This document shows positions 1-6,518 of a stretch of DNA of 12,537 bases, one piece after another. Origin of the DNA: an uncultured Candidatus Altimarinota bacterium (GTDB lineage Bacteria > Patescibacteriota > Gracilibacteria > UBA4473); assembly GCA_938021445.1 (NCBI GenBank), contig CALIGR010000025.1:1-12537 (forward strand), read 5' to 3'. The translations under genes and the position numbers were made by a program. The notes beneath the pieces were generated by a model that searched no databases, had not been told where the DNA came from, and saw only the letters and a program-made list of their open reading frames with translations. Each line of letters begins with the position of its first letter. The stretch's first letter is position 1.

Positions 1-263
1 TCCTCCCAGCCATCCCACCTTCCCGGTGATCCATGGATAAACAAAACAGGGCTCTTTTCTATGGCTCCAGTATCAACCCCATAAAGCACTCTATCTTTAT
101 AAGTTAATCGAAAATCTTCTACAAAACTGACTGATTCCTGAAGCGTTTCAAAAGAACTATTTTTAGGCAAAAACAAAAAATGAGCCACCAAAAATAAAAC
201 CGGAATTAAGCACAAAACAACTTTTAAAAGTAACCTGAAAAAATGTTTAAAGCTAAAAGACAT
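1..263 (-). CDS. Alpha/beta hydrolase, membrane-anchored, N-terminal part only
   Basis: The gene starts at ATG 263 and runs off the left edge; 87 residues are visible. Residues 10-32 form one hydrophobic segment after a Lys/Arg-containing start, so it is a membrane anchor or uncleaved signal. Residues 71-87 contain a hydrophobic beta strand followed by HGSPG (His77 to Gly81) and then RWDGW. This is the strand-plus-oxyanion-hole HGxPG motif of alpha/beta hydrolases. The nucleophile elbow and catalytic Asp/His lie outside the window, so the substrate cannot be named; esterase, lipase or peptidase are all possible. AGGA lies 9 nt before the ATG, the only near-normal Shine-Dalgarno-like site in the window, though it overlaps a -10-like TAGGAT. 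It is divergent from the 407 gene. Confidence 0.75.
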   Translation of the reverse strand, partial: MSFSFKHFFRLLLKVVLCLIPVLFLVAHFLFLPKNSSFETLQESVSFVEDFRLTYKDRVLYGVDTGAIEKSPVLFIHGSPGRWDGWE

Positions 264-336
264 CTATAGAGATCCTATAAAAAAGATAGAAATTTAGCCA
301 ATCAAGAAGCTCAAAAATACGGAATATTTCGAAGGC

Positions 337-365
337 TTGTAAAAGTAGGAAAATTAGTAAATAAT
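337..365 (+). promoter_or_regulatory. Possible promoter for the 407 gene
   Basis: TTGTAA (337-342), a 17-nt spacer and AATAAT (360-365) resemble a sigma-70 type promoter, with 4 of 6 and 5 of 6 matches. It would give a leader of about 35 nt. The region is very AT-rich, so a chance match is quite possible. Confidence 0.3.
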
Positions 366-406
366 ATAACCTGAAAGTTCTTTTTTATTCTTAAACTCCC
401 CTCATC

Positions 407-766
407 ATGAAAGTGACTTCCTTCGTTTTCACATGCCTCAGTTTGGTGATTTTTATGGCCCCAGAGTCACAAGCTCATAATTCTTACCAAAATAATAGCT
501 ACCACAATACCTATCACTCTAATTGGAACTACACCACCCCAACTACACACTACAGTAGCTATCGACGGCCAGTCATTCGAACCTCATACTACCAACCTTC
601 ATACAACAACAGCGCATACAACAATAGATTTGTCCAAAAATATTCTCACCCTATGTACAGAACTCGAAGTTATGGCTACTCAAACCAAAATCATAATCGA
701 TACATGACTTCTCAGCACACTTACAGAAGTACCACCCCTTACTACCCATACACACGTCATTACTAA
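407..766 (+). CDS. Small secreted Tyr/Asn/Ser/His-rich basic protein
   Basis: This 119-aa protein has a clear signal peptide: Lys2, a hydrophobic core at about residues 5-17, and a cleavage site after SQA (residue 23). The predicted mature chain of 96 residues is low in complexity. It holds 20 Tyr, 13 Asn, 8 His, 9 Arg and 1 Lys, and no Asp or Glu at all. Short degenerate units such as NNSY, HNTY, SYYQP and YNN recur without a strict period. It has no cysteine after the signal peptide and no recognisable domain. It is probably exported and either disordered or self-assembling at the cell surface; a role in adhesion, surface coating or binding acidic polymers is only a guess. A strong terminator follows about 40 nt downstream. 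No Shine-Dalgarno motif precedes the ATG. The protein family is not recognised. Confidence 0.75.
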   Translation: MKVTSFVFTCLSLVIFMAPESQAHNSYQNNSYHNTYHSNWNYTTPTTHYSSYRRPVIRTSYYQPSYNNSAYNNRFVQKYSHPMYRTRSYGYSNQNHNRYMTSQHTYRSTTPYYPYTRHY

Positions 767-802
767 AAAAAAAAAAGTAACTGACTGATAAGTACACACC
801 TG

Positions 803-835
803 AAAAGGGCTTCAGAGTCTGAAGCTCTTTTTATT
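803..835. terminator. Rho-independent terminator, probably bidirectional
   Basis: A 9-bp stem (GGGCTTCAG / CTGAAGCTC, one G-T pair) closes a 3-nt loop at 816-818 and is followed by TTTTTATT on the + strand. On the - strand the same stem is followed by four T's. It sits between the convergent 407 gene and the 842-2380 gene, so it can end both transcripts. Confidence 0.88.
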
Positions 836-841
836 GTATAT

Positions 842-2380
842 CTACTGAAGTTCGTCTCTGATTACTTGAGCCGCTTTTTTGGTGTTTTCTAGACTTAAGT
901 TTGGCAGCGAAACTCGAACCATATGACTCCGGTCATAATGCTCTCGATCACTCGGCGCAAAAAATAAGTTAGCCGGCATCAAGACGACTCCCGATCGGGC
1001 AATTCGCTCCAATTTTTCATAGATAGAAAGCCGAGAAACGGCTTCGCTTTCTATGTCTCGAAAACTAAACATGCCGTAATAAAGATTATGATTGTAGTCC
1101 AAGCCAAGCGTATCATAAAAGGCATGCATTTTTTCGATCATCAAATCGGTCGTCTTCTCTCGTTCATCTCGCCCTAAAATAAGCTCAGCTAAGGCCAATC
1201 CTACAGACGGACCAGGAATCCCCGTTATGTGTTGAAACAAACCAATATTTTTCCCACTGGGACTTTTCGCTAATCTCATAAGCTCAAAAATATCAGTGTA
1301 ATCAGCTAGGTAGCTGCCTAAGATATTTTCAGAAATAAATCGGTTCGCTGATTTTGAAATATAAATATCTCCAACCCGCAGCCCTGTTGCCCGCTCAATT
1401 TTCGAAAGCGAATCGATCATGATGGTTCTTTTCCGAGCTTTAGGGTGACTCAAAATACTTTTCTTCCCACGAAAAAAACGACGGTAAACTTCGTCCGTCA
1501 CGATAAGAGCATTATGAGCTTCAGCTATATCCGCAATCGCTTCTAAAAACGAATCGCTTCCGGCAAACCCCGTTGGATTATTAGGATCAATCAACACGAT
1601 ACATTTCAGTCTTTCTTTTTGGTTTTTAAAACCTTCAATTAACGCTGGATCAAAATACCCTGTTTGAGGATCAATTGGCAAAGAATGAACCTTCACCCCT
1701 CTCTGCTCAAAGAGTAAGTTATACGGAGCGTAAACAGGCGATGTCATAAGCACGTGGTCTCCCGCACTCAAATAGCTAATAGCTTCTTTCCCCAAAGCTT
1801 TAAAGACCGTACCAATCCCATGAGAGGCTCCTAGAACTTGTATGAGTTCATCATGCTTCACCTCAAGGTCTAGACTTTTGGAGTACTCATCAGCACTAAC
1901 CGCTGCTAGTAAGTCATTCCCATGGGGTTGTGGGTAACGCCCCCCCGACAAATTAGCGTATTTAAAAAGTTCATATAAGACTTCAAAGCGACCGTAATTT
2001 AAATTTTGAGATTGAGTGATTTTGACCAGTTCTGCAAAAAAGATATCCCAATCTTTACAGACTTCTTCTGCGATAGGTTTTTGGTAAGTGTTAAAAGCTA
2101 AATCTCTTACTTCTTTCTCTATGGTCTCAAGCTCACTTTCATGCCGATAGGCGAAAAGTGGGCGCTCGTTAAAATGATTATTAAGCTCAGCGTCTAACTG
2201 CATAAGAAAAGCAAAAAAACGTCGAGCTCTCGCCGAAGGAGCAAATCCATAACCAGGTTCTCCTTGAGAAAGATCTAGTACCGCAGATTCTCCAACATTT
2301 TGTCTCGCAACGTCTCGCAAAACCCGAAAAGCCATAAAAGGCGGTGTTTGGTCGATATCGAAAATATTATGTTTACTCAT
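842..2380 (-). CDS. PLP-dependent aminotransferase, class I/II, aspartate 4-decarboxylase-like
   Basis: This is a fold-type-I PLP enzyme of 512 aa. Visible family residues are DPNNPTG (Asp265-Gly271), the cofactor Asp296 and Tyr299 in TDEVYRRF, the Schiff-base Lys327 in SLSK, the phosphate-binding Arg335 in ATGLRVG, and the substrate-carboxylate Arg489 near the C-terminus. Ordinary class I aminotransferases have about 400 residues. The extra length lies in a helical segment at about residues 50-160, between a GEPGYGF-like N-terminal motif and a YPQPHG motif. That layout, and the ATG[LW]R[VL]G context after the lysine, resembles the bifunctional aspartate aminotransferase/aspartate 4-decarboxylase (AspD) family from memory. 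It therefore probably acts on aspartate or a similar amino acid in the cytoplasm. It is certainly a PLP enzyme; the exact reaction is uncertain. It is a single gene between terminators, with no Shine-Dalgarno motif. Confidence 0.85.
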   Translation of the reverse strand: MSKHNIFDIDQTPPFMAFRVLRDVARQNVGESAVLDLSQGEPGYGFAPSARARRFFAFLMQLDAELNNHFNERPLFAYRHESELETIEKEVRDLAFNTYQKPIAEEVCKDWDIFFAELVKITQSQNLNYGRFEVLYELFKYANLSGGRYPQPHGNDLLAAVSADEYSKSLDLEVKHDELIQVLGASHGIGTVFKALGKEAISYLSAGDHVLMTSPVYAPYNLLFEQRGVKVHSLPIDPQTGYFDPALIEGFKNQKERLKCIVLIDPNNPTGFAGSDSFLEAIADIAEAHNALIVTDEVYRRFFRGKKSILSHPKARKRTIMIDSLSKIERATGLRVGDIYISKSANRFISENILGSYLADYTDIFELMRLAKSPSGKNIGLFQHITGIPGPSVGLALAELILGRDEREKTTDLMIEKMHAFYDTLGLDYNHNLYYGMFSFRDIESEAVSRLSIYEKLERIARSGVVLMPANLFFAPSDREHYDRSHMVRVSLPNLSLENTKKAAQVIRDELQ

Positions 2381-2403
2381 TTTTTACTAAAAAGTAAATT
2401 ATT

Positions 2404-2433
2404 TAAAAAAATACTAGCAATCAAGCCAGTATT
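2404..2433 (-). terminator. Rho-independent terminator of the pilin-like operon
   Basis: On the - strand AATACTGGC and GCTAGTATT form a 9-bp stem (one G-T pair) with a 6-nt loop, followed by seven T's. It lies about 30 nt past the stop codon of the 2464-3489 gene and before the next gene on the same strand, so it ends the two-gene operon upstream. Confidence 0.82.
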
Positions 2434-2463
2434 ACCAAGTTTTTTTTGATGATTTTTTTAAAT

Positions 2464-3489
2464 CTAGATAAAGGCAAATATCAAGAATTTGACGATTATC
2501 CAAATAGAAGAAGCCAAGATCATGGCCAGTATAGCGTATAGGATAATGCTCTTTCCTTTGCTGACCCGTTCATCATCACCAAATCCAAGAATCATGAGTG
2601 TCCCCGCATAAACAATGGCCAATAAGGCTAATATTCCAACAAAGCCAAGTAGATAGTTTATCCCTTGTATGATCAAGCCAATGATACCACCAACTTGTGA
2701 CTCAAGGCTAAAGCTATCATCTGAACCAAAGCTTGGTAGCACTTTCCCACCTTCATTTATATCTAGACCAAATAAAGCCTTAACAATAACTGGAGCGAGC
2801 ATCAAAACCGCAACCCCTAGCACTATATAAAGTAGAGACTTAACAGCGTTACCACGAGCCTCTTCTGACTCAGAGGTAATGATCAGTTTAAACCCAGTAT
2901 AAACCACATAGGCCACGGCGATCACAACCGCAAAGCTAATAATAAACTTATAGAGACCAAAGAGCTCGATTCCTGCAATTTTAGCCGCATTGTCAATCGC
3001 ATCTGTTGATGAAGTGATCCCACCAGTTCGACCAAATAAGATTCCATCTACAAGCGTCACGCTTAAGAATATCAATAGAAAGCCAACCCCCGTCCAGGTA
3101 AGCTGTCGGACCCGCTTTTTATACTCTTCCTCATCTTTTCGTTTAAACATAAGCATAAGGCCGCCCCACATGATAAGCAGGATCGCAATTGGAATCAGGA
3201 TTAATTTTATAATATCAATCACACGCTTGATGATAGACCGCACGACTGTCGCCCCCGTCTGTACCTCTCGCCCACCATCCAGTAGCTTGTCCTCATCCGA
3301 AACAGAAGTTGTGTAGTCCTTTAAAATTCTGCCCGTACCTTCTCCTTCTTTTTCCAATACTTTATAAAGCTCTCCATCTTCTTTAAAAAAATCATTTAGA
3401 GGCGGAGCGTTCAGATTTTGAGCCTCTACTCCAGCCACTAAAACGAGCGAAAGAAAACTACCGAAAATCAGTTTTGCTAGATTTTTCAT
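2464..3489 (-). CDS. Triple-repeat T4SS pilin-like (VirB2/TrbC-type) membrane protein, second gene of pair
   Basis: This 341-aa protein has a signal peptide (cleavage likely after VEA, residue 23), then a polar, acidic exported segment (about 24-85). Three copies of a two-helix membrane hairpin follow, with helices near 92-115/130-150, 180-204/217-240 and 277-302/314-339. Each hairpin has a charged cytoplasmic-type turn: KRKDEEEYKKR, SESEEARGNAVKS and GFGDDERVSKGKS. A single such unit, with the (G)DE-(E/D)-(R/K) turn, is the layout of VirB2/TrbC-type pilins common in Patescibacteria (T4SS_pilin family). Here three units with a period of about 90 residues are fused. The start overlaps the stop of the upstream paralogue (ATGA), so the two are co-translated. 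A role in DNA or protein transfer or in a surface pilus is inferred; no ATPase or coupling protein is nearby. Confidence 0.75.
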   Translation of the reverse strand: MKNLAKLIFGSFLSLVLVAGVEAQNLNAPPLNDFFKEDGELYKVLEKEGEGTGRILKDYTTSVSDEDKLLDGGREVQTGATVVRSIIKRVIDIIKLILIPIAILLIMWGGLMLMFKRKDEEEYKKRVRQLTWTGVGFLLIFLSVTLVDGILFGRTGGITSSTDAIDNAAKIAGIELFGLYKFIISFAVVIAVAYVVYTGFKLIITSESEEARGNAVKSLLYIVLGVAVLMLAPVIVKALFGLDINEGGKVLPSFGSDDSFSLESQVGGIIGLIIQGINYLLGFVGILALLAIVYAGTLMILGFGDDERVSKGKSIILYAILAMILASSIWIIVKFLIFAFI

Positions 3490-4592
3490 GACGATTTAAG
3501 GAGTTTAATGTGGCTCGTGACACTCGTATTTGCTTGTTGGCAATAAGAAGCCGTTGGTGACTTATCACAAGATGGAATTAAAAATCTGACGATCGCATAA
3601 GCACTCACACAGATAAATATCCCAATCAAACAATTGATAATAATATTTTTAGCTCGTCCGACTCGGTCTTCATCCCCAAGACTGATAAGGAGGTAGAAAA
3701 TAGCCAAAATCATCATCACAAACGCGGCAATTCCGGCAAATGTGAGCAAGAAGTTTATAAATCCAACGATCTCAATAATCCCAATTCTCGCTACCGTATC
3801 GCCCGCACTTCCTGATCCAACCCCATAACCTCCCATCCCGGCATAAAGCCGGATCAATGACTCCGCAAACAAAATCATTATAAGTCCAAGGATAAAATTC
3901 TTAACAAACTGCTTTTCACTGTTAACCCGTTCTTCTTCTCCCTGACTAATAATCAGACGATATCCACTAATCGTTAGGCCAATAAGGAAAATAAGTCCCA
4001 CAAAGAGCTCAATAGCCCGAATGGCAACTTTCACTTTTTCATACACCGTAGATTGGACTTGACCAGTCTCGGCATTAAGTGGGTCTCCATAAAGCGGATC
4101 TAAGACAGCAAAAGCAATGTATTGCGCTAGTGAAACAAGAATTAACCCTACAACAATAAGACCAAAAGTCTTACGCGCTGAGGTAAGTTTTTCTTCGTCT
4201 CCGTCTGAAAAGATAATTCGCACGCCAAGAAAAACCAACATCAAGATTCCGATCGCTCCGATAATAATATTAAAGGTAACGATAAAATCTGTCGGTTTTA
4301 CATCTACCACTCTTGCGCCAACATCTTCACACTGAGCTTCAGCACCACTCTCACTTTTACAAACCGTCTCTACAAAAATCCCTCGAATTGTATTTCTAAA
4401 AGCGTTGTCTCCACTTTCAATACTTTGAGTAATTCTATTTCCAACCAAAGCGTCATCATATCCCGCAACCGCCTCTCCTGCCTCATTTGTATTTCCAAAA
4501 AGTGGGAGCTTATCGTTTTCCGCCTCTACAAAAGGCACAAAAGCCACTCCAAGTGTCAAAATTATCAAACTGAATAAAAAAATCTTTTTCAT
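3486..4592 (-). CDS. Triple-repeat T4SS pilin-like (VirB2/TrbC-type) membrane protein, first gene of pair
   Basis: This 368-aa paralogue of the next gene has a signal peptide (cleavage after VEA, about residue 24) and an exported segment to about residue 100 with a cysteine pair (Cys78, Cys88). Three membrane hairpins follow, with helices near 105-128/144-163, 190-215/230-250 and 275-303/315-338. The three turns are nearly the same: SDGDEEKLTSARK, SQGEEERVNSEKQ and SLGDEDRVGRAKN, giving a consensus SxG(D/E)E(E/D)(R/K)(L/V). The tail after the last helix carries a second cysteine pair (Cys342, Cys351), possibly an extracytoplasmic disulfide. The repeats are more alike here than in the 341-aa partner. 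It is the promoter-proximal gene of the operon. The pilin relationship is inferred from layout and turn motif; alternatively this is a membrane scaffold that reuses the pilin fold. Confidence 0.75.
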   Translation of the reverse strand: MKKIFLFSLIILTLGVAFVPFVEAENDKLPLFGNTNEAGEAVAGYDDALVGNRITQSIESGDNAFRNTIRGIFVETVCKSESGAEAQCEDVGARVVDVKPTDFIVTFNIIIGAIGILMLVFLGVRIIFSDGDEEKLTSARKTFGLIVVGLILVSLAQYIAFAVLDPLYGDPLNAETGQVQSTVYEKVKVAIRAIELFVGLIFLIGLTISGYRLIISQGEEERVNSEKQFVKNFILGLIMILFAESLIRLYAGMGGYGVGSGSAGDTVARIGIIEIVGFINFLLTFAGIAAFVMMILAIFYLLISLGDEDRVGRAKNIIINCLIGIFICVSAYAIVRFLIPSCDKSPTASYCQQANTSVTSHIKLLKSS

Positions 4593-4603
4593 ATGATCTG
4601 TTT

Positions 4604-4632
4604 ATTCTACCTTAAATAGAGTGTTTTCTCAA
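4604..4632 (-). promoter_or_regulatory. Promoter of the triple-repeat pilin-like operon
   Basis: On the - strand TTGAGA (4632-4627), a 17-nt spacer and TAGAAT (4609-4604) match the sigma-70 consensus at 5 of 6 positions each. The -10 ends only 11 nt before the ATG at 4592, so the transcript would have a leader of about 5 nt. No Shine-Dalgarno sequence would be included. Confidence 0.7.
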
Positions 4633-4638
4633 ATATTT

Positions 4639-4666
4639 TTGACAAAAACAGCGGGCTTTTTAAGAT
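4639..4666 (+). promoter_or_regulatory. Probable promoter for the 78-aa protein gene and possibly the tRNAs
   Basis: A perfect -35 TTGACA (4639-4644) is followed after 16 nt by TAAGAT (4661-4666). It is back-to-back with the promoter of the pilin-like operon; the two -35 boxes are 6 nt apart. An alternative -10, TAGTAT (4702-4707), lies 8 nt before the ATG but lacks a good -35. Confidence 0.5.
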
Positions 4667-4715
4667 CATCCGGCTCTTTAGCATTTTACAATTAATTCTG
4701 GTAGTATTTAAGGCG

Positions 4716-4952
4716 ATGCTTATTTCTCTTATTTTGATCGCCTGCGGATTTGGTTTAATTCTCTACACAAGACCAGTTGTAGACTTCACAGGTTCATTTG
4801 ATTTCGCCGAGCGAATACTTGGAACAGGAGGCACCTATAACTTTCTCAAAGTCATTGGATTACTCATGATCATTACCTCGTTTATGTGGATGACTGGAAC
4901 GCTTCAGCCATTCTTAGCCGGTATATTTGGGCCATTCCTACCAGGAGTATAA
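4716..4952 (+). CDS. Conserved small two-helix membrane protein, function unknown
   Basis: This 78-aa protein has two hydrophobic helices (about residues 2-17 and 44-63). They are joined by a short polar loop containing the pattern RPVVDFTGSFDFAER and a glycine-rich LGTGGTY. The sharply defined loop, with Phe, Asp, Glu and Arg residues, suggests a real conserved family rather than a chance ORF. I recall similar short proteins in Patescibacteria but cannot name the family. It has no signal peptide cleavage site; both ends may face the same side of the membrane. It is divergent from the pilin-like operon and shares its promoter region, and lies 60 nt before the tRNA pair. AAGG stands only 2 nt before the ATG, too close for normal Shine-Dalgarno pairing. 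Confidence 0.7.
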   Translation: MLISLILIACGFGLILYTRPVVDFTGSFDFAERILGTGGTYNFLKVIGLLMIITSFMWMTGTLQPFLAGIFGPFLPGV

Positions 4953-5012
4953 GTAAAAACAAACTGCATCACTGATTCTCTCTTTAGAGTCAGACAAAAG
5001 AAATTTTTTATT

Positions 5013-5089
5013 GGGGCCTTAGCTCAGCTGGCTAGAGCGCCTGCCTTGCACGCAGGAGGTCAACGGTTCGACTCCGTTAGGCTCCACCA
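5013..5089 (+). tRNA. tRNA-Ala (anticodon TGC)
   Basis: The full cloverleaf of 77 nt is visible. The acceptor stem GGGGCCT/AGGCTCC has one G-T pair, the D stem is GCTC/GAGC, and the anticodon stem is CCTGC/GCAGG. The loop CTTGCAC holds the TGC anticodon at 5047-5049, and the T arm is AACGG-TTCGACT-CCGTT. The discriminator is A and the 3' CCA is encoded. TGC reads the GCN alanine codons. It may be co-transcribed with the gene upstream and with tRNA-Thr. Confidence 0.98.
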
Positions 5090-5108
5090 ACATTTCTTTT
5101 TACTATCC

Positions 5109-5184
5109 GCCACCTTAGCTCAGCTGGTAGAGCAACGGATTTGTAACCCGTAGGTCGCCGGTTCGACTCCGGCAGGTGGCTCCA
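5109..5184 (+). tRNA. tRNA-Thr (anticodon TGT)
   Basis: The full cloverleaf is 76 nt: acceptor GCCACCT/AGGTGGC with all 7 pairs, D stem GCTC/GAGC, and T arm GCCGG-TTCGACT-CCGGC. The loop TTTGTAA carries the TGT anticodon, and CCA is encoded. The anticodon stem ACGGA/CCCGT has an A-C mismatch at the pair next to the loop (31-39). It lies 19 nt after tRNA-Ala and is followed directly by a terminator, so the two probably form one transcript. Confidence 0.97.
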
Positions 5185-5198
5185 CTTTTTTCTCCACA

Positions 5199-5227
5199 AT
5201 CACTTTTATTCTAAAAGTGGTTTTTTT
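5199..5227 (+). terminator. Rho-independent terminator of the tRNA operon
   Basis: CACTTTTA (5201-5208) and TAAAAGTG (5212-5219) form an 8-bp stem around a 3-nt loop. It can be extended outward by a T-G and two A-T pairs, and seven T's follow at 5221-5227. It lies 15 nt after the CCA end of tRNA-Thr. Confidence 0.9.
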
Positions 5228-5304
5228 ATTTATAAAAACCGAACTGAGCATGAAGTCAATATTCTTGTTTTTGCTTTTTGAACTCAATACTTAAGATCGT
5301 CTCG

Positions 5305-6516
5305 ATGAGGTTATTTACGATATGGCTTACGGTTATGGTTTGTTTCTCAAGCGTTCCAGTTGAGGCGTACAACATTCAATCCCGACTGGACAGTCTTCGA
5401 AACAACTACAACCCTCTACCTGACTACGTTCCAGAAAAACCAGTTTTCAATGTAATAACTGAGCTTGAAGACGTTAAAAGTCCTTTTACTCAGCGAAAAA
5501 TCACCGCTCCGTTTAACACTCCTATTAACGCAGCCCCAGTTAAAACTGAAGACACTATTAATCCAAATAAGCCTTCCGTCAGTCCTATTTTTCAAGACTT
5601 ACTGCCAACCACTACCGAAACAGAAGCCGTTGCGACTCCAAAAAGAAAAGCGCTAAGACTTGAAGACTATACGCCGACTAAGACTCCACCCGTTCTAGAA
5701 AGTCAGCTAACAGAAGTAGTTGAACCAGTTGTAGAAGAACCCCAATTTACTGAAGCTGAGCTAACCGGGCCACATCAAATCCCAGAAAGCGTTTTTGAAA
5801 CCATCCAAAATGACCCACATTTAGGACGATACGGGAGTCTCGCGCCAGACTTGCTGGCAAAAGTTCAGCATGAAGTTCTCAATACAGAAATGAGGGAACG
5901 AGGCATCACAACCTTGCTCTCAGTCGGAGTGACTGATTATGGGAATTCTACCGATGATCGAGTGTATAATATTGATACCTCTCTCCAAAAATTCGACGAT
6001 ATGATTGTTGAAAATGGTGAAATTTTTTCATTTTTAAGACCGCTCGGTTGGATCACTGAAAAAGAATATAAAGAAACTAAAGTTATCCTTGGTGGGGAAA
6101 GTGTTACAGGTTTAGGTGGTGGTATCTGTCAAAGCTCAACTACTATGAGACGAGCTGCGCTATTTGCTGGACTCCCTGAAATTGCTCGTCGCGAGCACTC
6201 TTTTGCCGTCTACCACTACGGCCCACTTCAGGGTTTAGACACTGCTGTGTGGAGCCCGGGACTTGATTACAAATTTAAAAATGACACCGGACATCCAATT
6301 CTGATTCGAACCGTTGTTCGTGGGAGTAAAGTAATGGTTTTCTTTTTTGGAACTAAAAATAGAAACACGGTTCTAGTTCATCAATACCAGACCGGTAGCA
6401 TAATGACCGGAATGGAGAGTCGATGGAAACGTGAAATCTACCACAACGATTCACACACGCCTTACGTCCACTACTGGACTTCTAAGTACAAAGAGTACAA
6501 GAAAGGGGATGAGTAG
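5305..6516 (+). CDS. Secreted VanW-family protein
   Basis: ATG 5305 gives 403 residues with a good signal peptide (Arg2, a hydrophobic core to about residue 17, cleavage after VEA near residue 21); a TTG 27 nt upstream would only add polar residues. A Pro/Thr/Glu-rich stalk of about 150 residues follows, suited to spanning the cell wall. Residues of about 205-351 form the VanW domain. They include the NIDTSLQKF start, ENGEIFSF, the hallmark GGGICQSST (271-279, Cys275) and the REHS motif with His298. LDTAVWSPGLD and a KNDTGHPI segment follow. VanW proteins are linked to the cell wall and to glycopeptide resistance clusters, but the biochemical role of VanW is unsettled. Nothing here points to actual vancomycin resistance. 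The stop lies 2 nt from the converging racemase gene, with no terminator between them. Confidence 0.88.
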   Translation: MRLFTIWLTVMVCFSSVPVEAYNIQSRLDSLRNNYNPLPDYVPEKPVFNVITELEDVKSPFTQRKITAPFNTPINAAPVKTEDTINPNKPSVSPIFQDLLPTTTETEAVATPKRKALRLEDYTPTKTPPVLESQLTEVVEPVVEEPQFTEAELTGPHQIPESVFETIQNDPHLGRYGSLAPDLLAKVQHEVLNTEMRERGITTLLSVGVTDYGNSTDDRVYNIDTSLQKFDDMIVENGEIFSFLRPLGWITEKEYKETKVILGGESVTGLGGGICQSSTTMRRAALFAGLPEIARREHSFAVYHYGPLQGLDTAVWSPGLDYKFKNDTGHPILIRTVVRGSKVMVFFFGTKNRNTVLVHQYQTGSIMTGMESRWKREIYHNDSHTPYVHYWTSKYKEYKKGDE

Positions 6517-6518
6517 TT

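Noticed and set aside
765..776. Run of 12 A's considered as a slippage or programmed frameshift site
   Set aside because: It begins in the TAA stop codon of the 407 gene and no open frame continues usefully after it.
2464..4592. Complete conjugation or type IV secretion locus
   Set aside because: No VirB4, VirB6, VirB8-10, VirD4 or relaxase gene is in the window; only the two pilin-like proteins can be supported.
4972..4993. Hairpin before tRNA-Ala considered as a terminator
   Set aside because: The stem is 4+4 bp with a 2-nt bulge and no T run directly follows; the T-rich stretch starts 10 nt later. At most it is a processing stem.
5278..5304. TTG start for the VanW protein
   Set aside because: It adds nine residues before a complete signal peptide that begins at ATG 5305; no ribosome site supports it.
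4953..5304. Integration site of a mobile element at the tRNA genes
   Set aside because: No integrase, no repeat of a tRNA 3' end and no change in base composition are visible beside the tRNAs.
5305..6516. Vancomycin resistance locus
   Set aside because: VanW alone is widespread in sensitive bacteria; no VanA/H/X-type ligase, dehydrogenase or dipeptidase is nearby.
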